Of a stretch of DNA of 64,000 bases, positions 31,319 through 40,009 are shown one piece after another. The notes below the pieces were generated by a model that saw nothing but the letters and a program-made list of their open reading frames with translations, was not told the DNA's origin and searched no databases. Both the position numbers and the translations under genes were made by a program. The stretch lies in assembly GCF_014836775.1 (NCBI RefSeq), contig NZ_JACSQD010000003.1, forward strand, positions 427,964 to 491,963. The letters are read 5' to 3'. This stretch comes from Arthrobacter gallicola. Its GTDB lineage: Bacteria; Actinomycetota; Actinomycetes; Actinomycetales; Micrococcaceae. Every line of letters starts with the position of its first letter. The first letter of the stretch is position 1.

Positions 31319-31430
31319 TGCCTGTCTCCTTTATTGCTGGAACTTAACCGGCACACCGCGTGCCTGTGGTTGTGACCGAAGCGGGAAGTCCAGGTTCCCT
31401 GCCGGACGGCAGTTCCTACAGGAGCTTCAC

Positions 31431-31451
31431 GCTCGCAACCGTCTTGCGAGC
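31431..31451 (-). promoter_or_regulatory. Stem-loop in the csp 5' leader
   Basis: GCTCGCAA/TTGCGAGC is a perfect 8-bp stem (31431-31438 with 31444-31451) about 110 nt upstream of the csp ATG. Possible promoter boxes on minus are TTGACG (31506-31511) and TATAGG (31478-31483), but the 22-bp spacing is too long for one promoter. cspA leaders in other bacteria are temperature-responsive; that is only an analogy here. 31319-31580 holds no gene. Confidence 0.45.
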
Positions 31452-31580
31452 ATGAAAATACACCTACACAAAGACTGCCTATAGCGTTACATACGGCTTA
31501 ACACCCGTCAACGGATTCGGCGAAAAATTTAGCAGAATCTTTGGGCGGATAACTTTCCCCGGCAGCGGGCAGTATTGCGG

Positions 31581-32276
31581 TTAAAACAGGCGCGAAGCGC
31601 TGTCGTCCACGCCGCGCATTTCGTCATAGTCCAGGGTGAGGCAGTCGATGCCCCGGTCGGCGGCGAGAACCTTCGCCTGCGGCTTGATCTGCTGGGCCGC
31701 AAAAACGCCGCGGACGGGAGCCAGCAGCGGATCACGGTTAAGCAGTTCCAGATACCGGGTCAGCTGTTCCACACCGTCAATGTCGCCGCGGCGCTTCAGC
31801 TCGACCGCAACAGTGGCCCCGGTGGCGTCGCGGGCCAGGATGTCCACCGGACCGATCGCCGTCATGTACTCCCGGCGGATCAGTGTGTAACCCTCACCCA
31901 GCTTCGTGATCTGTTCGGCCAGCAGGCGCTGGAGGTCAGCCTCCACGCCGTCCTTGATCAGGCCGGGATCTGTCCCCAGGTCATGCGCAACGTCCGAAAG
32001 ATGCTCATAGACACTGATCACGAGTTTGTCGTCGGTTTTGGCGCTTTGGACGTTCCAGATTTCGACGACGCCGGCCTCGGCATCGTCGGCACCCGGTTCG
32101 GTAATACGCAGGGTCGCCGGCGGACTCATCCAGTTCAGCGGTTTGTAGGAGCCGCCGTCGGAATGGATCAGGACGGAGCCGTCCGCCTTCACCATAAGAA
32201 GGCGGGTAGCCAGGGGCAGATGGGCACGGAGGCGGCCGATGTAGTCAACAGAGCAGCGGGCTATCACTAAACGCAC
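31581..32276 (-). CDS. nucS: Mismatch-specific endonuclease NucS (EndoMS)
   Basis: 231 residues. Cleaves both strands at mismatches, acting with the sliding clamp in the MutS/MutL-independent mismatch repair of actinobacteria. N-terminal dimerisation domain, then the RecB-like nuclease core: GPVDILARD (D145) and [10 protein letters not shown] (E159, K161) give the catalytic D-E-x-K set. A C-terminal tail ending in Leu-Phe (SASRLF) fits the clamp-binding end of the family. GTG start at 32276 lies 6 nt after a -10 box. Confidence 0.96.
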   Translation of the reverse strand: MRLVIARCSVDYIGRLRAHLPLATRLLMVKADGSVLIHSDGGSYKPLNWMSPPATLRITEPGADDAEAGVVEIWNVQSAKTDDKLVISVYEHLSDVAHDLGTDPGLIKDGVEADLQRLLAEQITKLGEGYTLIRREYMTAIGPVDILARDATGATVAVELKRRGDIDGVEQLTRYLELLNRDPLLAPVRGVFAAQQIKPQAKVLAADRGIDCLTLDYDEMRGVDDSASRLF

Positions 32277-32282
32277 AGTTGC

Positions 32283-32288
32283 ACTTTA
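32283..32288 (-). promoter_or_regulatory. nucS -10 element, leaderless arrangement
   Basis: On minus, TAAAGT is followed by GCAACT and then the nucS GTG, again a 6-nt spacing that predicts a leaderless transcript. The divergent plus-strand gene has CAAGAT (32304-32309) 6 nt before its ATG, so the two promoters sit back to back in 39 bp. Confidence 0.55.
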
Positions 32289-32315
32289 CCGGCTCCGCTG
32301 CGGCAAGATGGTTTT

Positions 32316-32675
32316 ATGCCCCGCTCCAACCAGCCCCGCCGCCGGCTGCCGGCCTCTGCCACGGCTGCCGGACGCAACGCCCGCCGCAAATGGGCGGCAC
32401 CCGCCCCGGACATTGATCTGGACCGGGCACGGGTTGGGCTGCCGGAACGTCAGAGCGCCGCCGACGGCGAGTGGTCGGTGCGCCGCATCACGGCGCGGAA
32501 CGCAGCCAAGGACTACCGCTGCCCCGGGTGCGGGCAGATTATCCCGCCCGGCACCGAGCACCTGGTCGTATGGCAGGAGGATTCTCTGCTGGGGCGGCAG
32601 ACGGCGGTGGAGGACCGCCGGCACTGGCACACCCGCTGCTGGCAGATCCGTCCAGGTGCCGGCCGGCGCCGCTGA
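32316..32675 (+). CDS. Conserved actinobacterial zinc-finger-like protein
   Basis: 119 residues. A basic N-terminus (Arg-rich, first 30 residues) precedes a small metal-site-like domain: CPGCGQIIPPGTEHLVVW, then HWHTRCW, giving C-x2-C...H-x-H-x2-C. I recognise no function. Similar short proteins lie beside nucS in related genomes, and the basic, finger-like character suggests nucleic-acid binding. Leaderless-type start. Confidence 0.75.
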   Translation: MPRSNQPRRRLPASATAAGRNARRKWAAPAPDIDLDRARVGLPERQSAADGEWSVRRITARNAAKDYRCPGCGQIIPPGTEHLVVWQEDSLLGRQTAVEDRRHWHTRCWQIRPGAGRRR

Positions 32676-32687
32676 AGAGGGTTCCGA

Positions 32688-33992
32688 CTAGCGCCTGTCC
32701 TGCTGGGCGATGACAACTTCCTTCATCAGCAGCAGCACGGCTGCCGCCGTCGGAATGGCAATCAGGGCGCCGAGGACACCAAGCAGTGATCCGCCGGCGA
32801 TAACGGCGATGACAGCCACTGCGCCGGGGACCGCCACGGCGCGCTGCATCACCCGCGGGGAGACGAAGTAGGCCTCGAACTGCAGGTAGGCCATGTACAG
32901 GATGGCGAAGACCACCGCCGTCTGCCAGCTGGCCGTCAGCGCCACCAGGGACACCAGAACCAGGGCTATCGGCGGGCCGACCAGGGGGATGAACGCCAGC
33001 AGCGCCACGACGAAGGCCAGCAGCACCGAGAACGGCACCCCCGTAATAGTCATGATGACAAAGGCGTAGAGGGCGTCCAGGAGCGCTACGAAGCCCTGGC
33101 CAATCACGTAGTTGCCGACACTGCCGGTGATTTCCTCCGAGAGCGCTTCCACCCGGCGGCGGCGGCTGCGCGGCGCCAGCCGGTAGGCCCACTTCTTCAT
33201 GGACGGCAGTGAGGCCAGGAAGTAAAGGGTCAGCACCAGAATGATCAGGGCGCCAAAGAGTCCGTTGGCGATCACCGAGCCGACGCTGAGCACACCGCCG
33301 AAGATTCCGCCCACCGCATCGGCATTGGAGAAGAATTTCTGCACTTCCTCATCCACTCGTTCGCGGATTTGGAACTGCTGCTCCACGGACACGAAGAAGT
33401 CCGAGGAGAGGAACCGGTCCACATAGCCCGGAGCCGCGTTGATGATCTCGGTGGTCTGGCTGACGATCGTGGGGATCAGGGTGGCGAAGAACCCGCCCAC
33501 CGCGCTGGCCACCAGCAGGACAGTGAGGGCGATCCCGGCCGGCCGCGGAACTCCCCGCGCACTGAGCCAGCGGACCACGGGGTCAAGGCCCAGGGCGATG
33601 AAAAGTGCGGCACCAATCCAGACCAGCAGTTCACCCACATTGGTCACGATGAAGAACAGCAGCAGTGCGAAGCCGACACCGACAGTGAACATAAAGCCGA
33701 ACCGGATCGGATGCCCCTCCGGGCCGCGGCCACCGGTGAAAGGCGCCGGAGCGCCGCTGAACCGGCGCCGTTCGTCGGAGAGCTCCGCGTCCTCATCAAC
33801 CGCGGGTGCCGGTATGCGGCCCTGGTCTCCATCCTCCGGCGGGACATCGAAGCGCGGGCGCGGCCGGGCCCCGGGCACGTGGGCCAGCAGCTGCTGAAAG
33901 CGGGAACCGGCGGATCTGGGCCGGCCGGGCGCATCTGCTCCGGGTGCGGGGAGTGGCTCGTCGACGGGCAGATCCCGATCGTCCTCGCTCAT
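32688..33992 (-). CDS. AI-2E family transporter
   Basis: 434 residues. The first 95 are a charged, Pro/Arg-rich cytosolic tail. About eight membrane helices follow, with a large soluble loop (residues about 165-225, NAAPGYVDRFLSSDFFVSVE) between helices 3 and 4. The family motif region ALLAFIPLVGPPIALV and the C-terminal SLLGVLGALIAIPTAAAV are typical of the TqsA/YdiK/PerM group. Named for autoinducer-2 export, but many members move other ions or solutes, so the substrate is unknown. GGGAGAAAG precedes the ATG. Convergent with the finger protein, with 12 bp between stops. Confidence 0.9.
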   Translation of the reverse strand: MSEDDRDLPVDEPLPAPGADAPGRPRSAGSRFQQLLAHVPGARPRPRFDVPPEDGDQGRIPAPAVDEDAELSDERRRFSGAPAPFTGGRGPEGHPIRFGFMFTVGVGFALLLFFIVTNVGELLVWIGAALFIALGLDPVVRWLSARGVPRPAGIALTVLLVASAVGGFFATLIPTIVSQTTEIINAAPGYVDRFLSSDFFVSVEQQFQIRERVDEEVQKFFSNADAVGGIFGGVLSVGSVIANGLFGALIILVLTLYFLASLPSMKKWAYRLAPRSRRRRVEALSEEITGSVGNYVIGQGFVALLDALYAFVIMTITGVPFSVLLAFVVALLAFIPLVGPPIALVLVSLVALTASWQTAVVFAILYMAYLQFEAYFVSPRVMQRAVAVPGAVAVIAVIAGGSLLGVLGALIAIPTAAAVLLLMKEVVIAQQDRR

Positions 33993-34261
33993 CAGTTTCT
34001 TTCTCCCTGCATTCCGTGGTGGCTGGTTTGGTCAGATTCCAAGCTGTGCTGCGGCGCCAGATTATCAGTCAGAGGCCCGGCCGGGGCGCAGGCCCGCTGC
34101 CGTACGCTGACATGGGGGCAGGACGCTAAAATGTGTTCTTTACCGGATTTCGTTACCATAGGGTTATAAACCAACCGCCATGACGGTATCCATGGGGCCC
34201 GGTAGTCCCGTCACCGCTGCCTGGAGGCGCGCGGAGGACCGTGAACGACGATAGGTAAGTT

Positions 34262-35971
34262 GTGCGAAACAAAATTGCAGTCCCGCTGATCGTGCTCGGA
34301 GTGCTGATGATGCTGGTCGGAATCGGCCAGCGTACATTCTGGGCACCTCCCGAGACCGTTACGGCGCAGGCCCCCGCCGGCTCGGGCACGTCCCCGGTCG
34401 CCGTCCTCGATGCAAGCCTGCTGGCCTCGCATACGGATGGCGCAGAGGTCACCATCCGTTCCGAAGAGGGGGTTTTCCTGGCCGTCGGACGGGCGGCGGA
34501 TGTTGACGCCTGGGTCGGCGATGCGGCGGTGACGCGCATCAGCGCCGGCGCGGATGATTCACTCACCGCCGATTCCACCGAGGGGGAGGCCACGGTCCCT
34601 AACCCGGCAGGCTCGGACCTGTGGATCAGCGAGGAAACCGCGAAGGGGGAGCTCTCCTACACATGGACCGAACCGGCAGAGGGCGAGTTCTCGATCCTGA
34701 TTGCCACTGACGGAACCGCCCCGGCACCGACAGATATCGCGGTCAGCTGGGCCAATGACGAAGGCACGCCCCTTGCCGTTCCGCTGATCATCGCCGGCGC
34801 GCTCATTGCTGTGCTTGGCCTGGCCCTGGCGTTTATGGCCCGCACAGGCGGGGGAACGCCGGCCGCTCCCGGAAGCCGCCGCGCCGTCCGCGAATCAGAC
34901 ACCGCAGCACAGAAAACCGTCGCCGGACCCGCCCAGAGTGCCGGTGCCGCGAAGTTCAGCGTGACGGGCCCCGCCCGCCAGGGTCTGGCCGGAGTCCTCG
35001 CCGCAGCGCTGGCAGGGGGACTGGCCATAGCCCTGGTACCCGCTGCCGCTTCGGCCACGCAGCAGGAGTCTGCCGAGGAATCCCGTCCGGTGGTTTTGGA
35101 CAGCCAGCTGACCCGGATCCTGGGCAATGTGGCCGGAACGGTGCAGAAGGCCGATGCAGCCCGGGACGCCACCGTACTGAAGGACCGCGCTGCGTCCACC
35201 GCCCTCGCCCTGCGCGAGGCCAACTACGCCACAGCGGCCAAGGCCCCGGACACCAAGGCTCCCGCCGCCGTCGCCGCGTCCCCGCTTCTGACGGACATGG
35301 TTTCCTCTGGAACAGGGTTCCCCCGGACCGTCGTCGCCGTGACGCAGGGACAGGACAACACCGTGCCGCAGGCACTGATGCTGGTTCAGGCGTCCCCGCG
35401 GGAGAACTACAAGCTGGTCTCCGCAATCCAGATGCTGCCCGGCACCACCTTCCCGCAGCCGCCGGCCAACGGCACCGGTGTCTCCGCCGTCGCAGCTGAT
35501 TCCTCCGAGGGGCTGAGCATGTCCCCGCAGGGCGCCGTTGATGCCCTGGCAGACGCCCTGACCAACCCGGACGGAGCCAACAAGGACGCGTTCGCCTCGA
35601 ACAGCTTCGCGGAAGCGGTCACCACGTTCCAGACGAATGTCACCACCAACCCGGACAACGAGTTCGCCGCGATCACGTTCAAGCACACCCCGGTCCCCTC
35701 GGATACCCGGGCACTGCGGACAGCAGACGGCGGGGCGATTGTCTTCGGATACATGTCCCACAGCTATTCAAGCGTTCCGCGTGAGGCAGGGGACTCGATC
35801 AACCTGGAGGGCACGATCTATGAGACCCTCACCGGCCAGAAAAACACGGAAGCCGGAATTGATGTCACGCACGGTGAAGCCGTGATGCTTTACCTCCCGC
35901 CGGCCGGAAGTGCGGACCAGGCAGAGGTTGTCGGCGCAGCCCAGGAACTGCTCTCGGCCACGCTCAAGTAA
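34262..35971 (+). CDS. Exported multi-pass protein of unknown function
   Basis: 569 residues from GTG at 34262. N-terminal helix (5-22), an extracytoplasmic region of about 145 residues, a second helix (172-193, LIIAGALIAVLGLALAFMA), a short Gly/Ala/Pro-rich cytosolic loop, a third helix (about 243-265) ending in a signal-like ALVPAAASA, and a 300-residue extracytoplasmic C-terminal part with recurring Thr/Asn/Pro. No catalytic motif recognised. It looks like two exported modules joined by membrane helices. Monocistronic, followed by a terminator. The 269 bp upstream (33993-34261) hold no gene; TATAAA at 34165-34170 is the best -10 candidate. Confidence 0.8.
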   Translation: MRNKIAVPLIVLGVLMMLVGIGQRTFWAPPETVTAQAPAGSGTSPVAVLDASLLASHTDGAEVTIRSEEGVFLAVGRAADVDAWVGDAAVTRISAGADDSLTADSTEGEATVPNPAGSDLWISEETAKGELSYTWTEPAEGEFSILIATDGTAPAPTDIAVSWANDEGTPLAVPLIIAGALIAVLGLALAFMARTGGGTPAAPGSRRAVRESDTAAQKTVAGPAQSAGAAKFSVTGPARQGLAGVLAAALAGGLAIALVPAAASATQQESAEESRPVVLDSQLTRILGNVAGTVQKADAARDATVLKDRAASTALALREANYATAAKAPDTKAPAAVAASPLLTDMVSSGTGFPRTVVAVTQGQDNTVPQALMLVQASPRENYKLVSAIQMLPGTTFPQPPANGTGVSAVAADSSEGLSMSPQGAVDALADALTNPDGANKDAFASNSFAEAVTTFQTNVTTNPDNEFAAITFKHTPVPSDTRALRTADGGAIVFGYMSHSYSSVPREAGDSINLEGTIYETLTGQKNTEAGIDVTHGEAVMLYLPPAGSADQAEVVGAAQELLSATLK

Positions 35972-35992
35972 TTCACTGATAGGACCACGAAA

Positions 35993-36023
35993 CGGTGCCG
36001 CGGCAGCTTCTGCCGCGGCACCG
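35993..36023 (+). terminator. Terminator after the exported unknown gene
   Basis: CGGTGCCGCGGCAG and CTGCCGCGGCACCG form a perfect 14-bp stem around a CTT loop, 21 bp after the stop codon. No U-tract. Confidence 0.85.
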
Positions 36024-36068
36024 CCGTCGTTAAGGCGGCGCACTTGCTCCGGGGCGGCATCGCCGTAC

Positions 36069-36074
36069 TAGGGT
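36069..36074 (+). promoter_or_regulatory. -10 element of the YbbN-like gene, leaderless arrangement
   Basis: TAGGGT followed by seven bases and ATG at 36082. Located between the preceding terminator and the gene. Confidence 0.5.
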
Positions 36075-36081
36075 TGAGGGC

Positions 36082-37023
36082 ATGAGCACACCGAACCACC
36101 GTTCCGCGCCGTCACCGTCAATGAATCTTCGGGGGGCTGTGGACCTCTCCGCACTCAAGGCAAAGGCCAGCGCTCCGCCGCCCACAGCGGCGTCCGGTGC
36201 CGGAGAAGCTGCCGCGTATGTGATCGAGGTGAGTGAACAGTCCTTCCCGCAGGTTGTTCAGCTCTCGGCCACCGTCCCGGTCATCGTGAACATGTATTCC
36301 GCCCGCAGCCCGGAATCCGCCCAGGTGACAGCTGTCCTGCAGCAGGAAGCAGCTGCCCGCGGCGGAAAGCTGCTGGTGGCCAACGTTGACGCCGACGCGT
36401 ATCCCCAGATTGCCCAGGCCTTCCAGGCGGTTTCCGTGCCGACCGTCGCCGCCGTCGTCAAGGGCCAGCCCGTCCCTCTCCTAGACCGGGCCGTTCCCGC
36501 CGAGCAGATCCATGCGCTCCTGAACGAGCTGATGCAGGTAGCAGAGGCCAACGGGGTTAACGGTTCCCTGGCCGACGGAGCCGGCGAGGCAGCTCAGGAG
36601 GAAGCGCCCCTGCCCCCGCTGCACCAGGAGGCCTACGACGCGATCGTTGCGGGAGACTACGACGCCGCGGCTGCCGCCTACCGGCAGGCACTGGCCGAGC
36701 AGCCGGCAGACGCTGAAGCCAAGGCCGGCCTGGCCCAGGTGGAACTGATGCAGCGGCTCAAGGGCGCTGACGCCGACGCCGTCCGCACCGCAGCTGCAGA
36801 CCAGCCGGAGAATGTGGACGCCCAGCTCCAGGTAGCGGACCTGGATCTTTCCGGCGGGCACGTCGAGGATGCCTTCAACCGGTTGATCCGGCTCATTGCG
36901 CGCACCGCGGGGGAGGACCGGGAACGGGTACGCCTGCGCCTGCTGGATCTCTTCGAGATTGTCGGGAGCTCCGACCCCCGGGTCACGAAAGCACGGTCCG
37001 CGCTGGCACGCGCCCTCTTCTAA
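36082..37023 (+). CDS. YbbN/CnoX-type thioredoxin-TPR protein without the redox motif
   Basis: 313 residues. Residues about 45-155 have a thioredoxin fold: VPVIVNMYSARSPESAQVT sits where the W-C-x-x-C loop should be but has no cysteine (S-A-R-S), and the cis-proline loop VSVPTVAAVVKG is kept. Residues about 180-313 are TPR-like helices (YDAIVAGDYDAAAAAYRQAL). This plan matches YbbN, a co-chaperone/chlorinated-holdase partner of DnaK/GroEL in E. coli, and Rv1324 by position. A chaperone-type rather than reductase role is likely. Confidence 0.88.
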   Translation: MSTPNHRSAPSPSMNLRGAVDLSALKAKASAPPPTAASGAGEAAAYVIEVSEQSFPQVVQLSATVPVIVNMYSARSPESAQVTAVLQQEAAARGGKLLVANVDADAYPQIAQAFQAVSVPTVAAVVKGQPVPLLDRAVPAEQIHALLNELMQVAEANGVNGSLADGAGEAAQEEAPLPPLHQEAYDAIVAGDYDAAAAAYRQALAEQPADAEAKAGLAQVELMQRLKGADADAVRTAAADQPENVDAQLQVADLDLSGGHVEDAFNRLIRLIARTAGEDRERVRLRLLDLFEIVGSSDPRVTKARSALARALF

Positions 37024-37039
37024 ATCTTCGCTGCTGCCC

Positions 37040-37073
37040 GTTCTGCGCTCCGGAATCCGCCGGAGTGCAGAAC
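37040..37073 (+). terminator. Terminator after the YbbN-like gene
   Basis: GTTCTGC-G-CTCCGG (37040-37053) pairs with CCGGAG-T-GCAGAAC (37060-37073), a 14-bp stem with one internal mismatch and a 6-nt loop. Confidence 0.75.
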
Positions 37074-37166
37074 GCAGCACGGGCCTAGTCCGCACGGCGG
37101 GTGCGGTGCGCGGCGGCGGCCGGGAATTTAGTTCACAAGGCGGAGGCCGCGCGGGGTCAGAGTTGC

Positions 37167-37172
37167 TAGCGT
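37167..37172 (+). promoter_or_regulatory. -10 element of the ABC exporter operon, leaderless arrangement
   Basis: TAGCGT followed by seven bases and the ATG at 37180. No ribosome site is visible for this start. Confidence 0.5.
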
Positions 37173-37179
37173 TACAGCT

Positions 37180-38055
37180 ATGAGCGAGACACCCGAGCGT
37201 CCCACCCACCAGAATGGTCCGGACAACCTGCCGGTGCAGTCCGCGGCAGCCCCGCCGCAGGCTGCCCCGGGCACCCCCGGAGGGGCCCCGGCACAGACCC
37301 AGGCCCCTGCGCTGGCCATCCGCGGACTGGCCAAGCGTTTCGGCGAAAAGATCGCGGTGAACGGGATCAATCTCGACGTACCCGCAGGATCCTTCTACGG
37401 GCTGGTCGGTCCCAATGGAGCCGGCAAAACCACCGCTCTGTCCATGGCCACCGGATTGATGCGGCCCGACTACGGCCAGGTCTGGGTACACGGTGTGGAT
37501 GTTTGGGCCCACCCGATTGAAGCCAAACGCATCATGGGCGTCCTGCCCGACGGCGTGCGCCTCTTCGACCGCCTGACCGGCGAGCAGCTGGTCACCTATG
37601 CCGGGCTCCTGCGCGGAATGGACCGGGAAACCGTGGCCTCACGGGTTGCGGACCTCCTGGCGGCCCTGGACCTGACGGCCGACGCCGGAACCCTGGTGGT
37701 GGATTACTCCGCAGGCATGACCAAGAAGATCTCCCTGGCTTCGGCGCTTATCCACGCGCCCCGGCTCCTTGTTCTGGACGAACCGTTCGAGGCAGTGGAC
37801 CCGGTCTCCGCAGCCAACATCCGGGACATTCTCTCGAGTTACGTATCCTCCGGCGGCACCGTCATTGTCTCCAGCCATGTTATGGACCTGGTCCAGCGGA
37901 TGTGCGACCACGTTGCGGTGGTGGCAGGCGGGAACGTCCTCGCTGCCGGAACGGTTGATGAGGTCCGTGCCGGGCGCAGCCTGGAGGAAACCTTCGTCGA
38001 GCTGGTTGGCGGACGCAGCACCTCGGAAGGGCTGGCATGGTTGCGCACCTCCTAA
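37180..38055 (+). CDS. ABC transporter ATP-binding protein
   Basis: 291 residues. A 40-residue Pro/Ala/Gln-rich N-terminal tail precedes the ATPase core: Walker A GPNGAGKTTALS, signature DYSAGMTKKISLASAL (degenerate C-loop), Walker B LLVLDEPFEAVDP and the H-loop SSHVMD. The DrrA/CcmA-like layout suggests an exporter rather than an importer. It overlaps the downstream permease by 19 bp, so the two form one transporter. Substrate unknown. Confidence 0.92.
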   Translation: MSETPERPTHQNGPDNLPVQSAAAPPQAAPGTPGGAPAQTQAPALAIRGLAKRFGEKIAVNGINLDVPAGSFYGLVGPNGAGKTTALSMATGLMRPDYGQVWVHGVDVWAHPIEAKRIMGVLPDGVRLFDRLTGEQLVTYAGLLRGMDRETVASRVADLLAALDLTADAGTLVVDYSAGMTKKISLASALIHAPRLLVLDEPFEAVDPVSAANIRDILSSYVSSGGTVIVSSHVMDLVQRMCDHVAVVAGGNVLAAGTVDEVRAGRSLEETFVELVGGRSTSEGLAWLRTS

Positions 38056-39611
38056 GACTCAAACTTCTCCTGCTGCGCAATTCCCTGCGCCGCAGTCCGT
38101 GGCAGCTGGTGGGCATCATTTTCGGCGCGCTGTACGGCCTCGGCATGTTGACCCTGCTGATGGGCGGACTGTTCTACCTGAATCTCACGGATCCCGCGCT
38201 GGCCCGCACACTGGTCATCCTGGGCGGATCGGCCGCCGTGCTCGGCTGGATGATCATTCCCATCGTGGCGACCGGCGTCGACATGACACTGGACCCGGCG
38301 CGGTTCGTCACCTTCGCGATTCCCATGCGGCAGATGATCACCGGGCTGGCGCTCGGCTCACTGATCGGCATCCCCGGGATCGTCACGCTGTTGGCGGCCC
38401 TGGTGCAGGCTGCGTCCTGGTGGCAGCACCCTGCCGCTGTCCTCGCCGGCATTCCGGCTGCTGCTGTTGCCGTCCTGACCTGCGTGGTGCTGGCCCGGCT
38501 TGCGGTGGCCGCCACGACATCCCTGGCGAGTTCCCGCCGGTTCAAAGACATTTCAGGCATGGTGGCGATCATTCCGCTGATCCTGCTCGGACCCATCTTC
38601 GGATTTGTGGCCACCGGGATCTCGGAGTCGGGTGATTTCCTGGGCAGGCTCGCGGATGTTCTGGCCTGGACGCCTCTGGGCGCGGTCTGGGCCGTACCGG
38701 GAGATATTGCCCTCGGCAGCCCGGGTGCCGCAGCCGCACGCTTCGCCATCTCGCTGCTCTTCCTCGTCCTCGCCGCCTGGGCCTGGAAGACCCTGCTGCA
38801 GCGTGCCCTCGTCACGCCGGCGCACAACGCTGCCTCCCGGAAGGGCGCTGGCAGGCTCGGACTCTTCAACCGGTTCCCGGCAACCCCCACGGGCGCCGTC
38901 GCTGCCCGTGCGCTGACCTACTGGCTCCGCGACCCGCGCTACAGCATCTCCCTGATTGTTGTTCCGGTCCTGGCCGCTGTGCTGATCTTTGCGGTCCAAA
39001 CCGGTGAGGACCTGCCGCCGGTGGTACTGATGCTGGGCCCCTTGGTGGCCTTCCTGCTGGCCTTCGGTATTTCCGCGGACATCAGCTATGACAACACCGC
39101 CTTCGCCCTGCACCTCTCTGCCGGCGTGAGCGGGGCGGCGGACCGGGCCGGCCGGGCGATTGCCTGCGCGGTGTTTGCCCTCCCGGCAACCATCCTGGCC
39201 GCGGTGCTTCCTGCGCTGGTTGTCGGCCGGCCGGGGGCTATCCCGGTGCTGCTGGGGCTGTCCCTCGGGCTGCTGCTGAGCGGGCTCGGACTCTCCAGCG
39301 TCTTCTCCGCCCGCTATACGTACAATGTTCCGCTGCCGGGGGAGAACGCGTTCAAAACCCCTCCCGGATCGGCTGGCCGCACCATGCTCGCCCAGGGTCT
39401 GTGGCTGCTGGCTCAGCTGGTGCTGGCCCTGCCGCTCCTCGCCCCGGCCCTAGCTTATGCATTCGGTGCCGGGCAGGTCTGGGGATGGGTCACCCTGGCG
39501 GTCGGAACCGTGCTCGGATCAGTGCTGCTCGTGGCGGGAATCCGGGTGGGCGGGCGCTGGCTGGATCAGCGTGGACCCGAAGTGCTGCTGGCTGTTTCAG
39601 TCAATAAATAG
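38037..39611 (+). CDS. ABC exporter permease, large membrane protein
   Basis: 524 residues, about twelve predicted membrane helices in two halves (residues 1-240 and 290-524), fitting a fused ABC-2-like exporter membrane subunit. The cytosolic linker between the halves is basic and includes RFPATPTGAVAARALTYWLR, a conserved juxtamembrane segment of this actinobacterial family. Starts inside the ATPase gene. No substrate clue. Next gene has its own leaderless promoter. Confidence 0.88.
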   Translation: MVAHLLRLKLLLLRNSLRRSPWQLVGIIFGALYGLGMLTLLMGGLFYLNLTDPALARTLVILGGSAAVLGWMIIPIVATGVDMTLDPARFVTFAIPMRQMITGLALGSLIGIPGIVTLLAALVQAASWWQHPAAVLAGIPAAAVAVLTCVVLARLAVAATTSLASSRRFKDISGMVAIIPLILLGPIFGFVATGISESGDFLGRLADVLAWTPLGAVWAVPGDIALGSPGAAAARFAISLLFLVLAAWAWKTLLQRALVTPAHNAASRKGAGRLGLFNRFPATPTGAVAARALTYWLRDPRYSISLIVVPVLAAVLIFAVQTGEDLPPVVLMLGPLVAFLLAFGISADISYDNTAFALHLSAGVSGAADRAGRAIACAVFALPATILAAVLPALVVGRPGAIPVLLGLSLGLLLSGLGLSSVFSARYTYNVPLPGENAFKTPPGSAGRTMLAQGLWLLAQLVLALPLLAPALAYAFGAGQVWGWVTLAVGTVLGSVLLVAGIRVGGRWLDQRGPEVLLAVSVNK

Positions 39612-39628
39612 CCGGGAGGGCCGGGTAC

Positions 39629-39634
39629 TAAGAT
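39629..39634 (+). promoter_or_regulatory. DUF3039 gene -10 element, leaderless arrangement
   Basis: TAAGAT, six bases, then the ATG at 39641. No ribosome site between them. Confidence 0.55.
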
Positions 39635-39640
39635 GGGATT

Positions 39641-39943
39641 ATGACTCTGCCTCCTGATCCTTCCGAATCCGATCCAATGCGCCGGTCGGACAGCGGTTCC
39701 TCCACCGCCGTCATTGAACGCGAAGAGCAGCGCGAACTGGTTGAACCGGGCGACGCCGAACGGTTCTCGCACTACGTCCGCAAGGAAAAGATTATGGAGT
39801 CCGCCCTCACAGGTGAGCCCGTGATCGCCCTCTGCGGCAAGGTCTGGACGCCGGGCCGGGATCCCAAGAAGTTCCCGGTCTGCCCCGAGTGCAAGGAAAT
39901 TTACGAAGGCCTCCGCCCCGGGAAGGACTCCGGCGACAAGTAG
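39641..39943 (+). CDS. DUF3039 protein
   Basis: 100 residues. The conserved part is residues 30-95: ERFSHYVRKEKIMESALTG, ALCGKVWTPGRDPKKFPVCPEC, with a Cys...C-x2-C arrangement suggesting a metal-binding rubredoxin-like knuckle. Strongly conserved in Micrococcales and their relatives; function unknown. Possibly a small regulatory or RNA-associated protein. A weak stem (CCGTCG/CGACGG, 39970-39989) follows. Confidence 0.88.
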   Translation: MTLPPDPSESDPMRRSDSGSSTAVIEREEQRELVEPGDAERFSHYVRKEKIMESALTGEPVIALCGKVWTPGRDPKKFPVCPECKEIYEGLRPGKDSGDK

Positions 39944-40009
39944 CCGCCCCTCCCTGTTGCCCTTCGTCGCCGTCGAACCTGAGCGACGGCAGTAAGTCCC
40001 GATGCCTTC

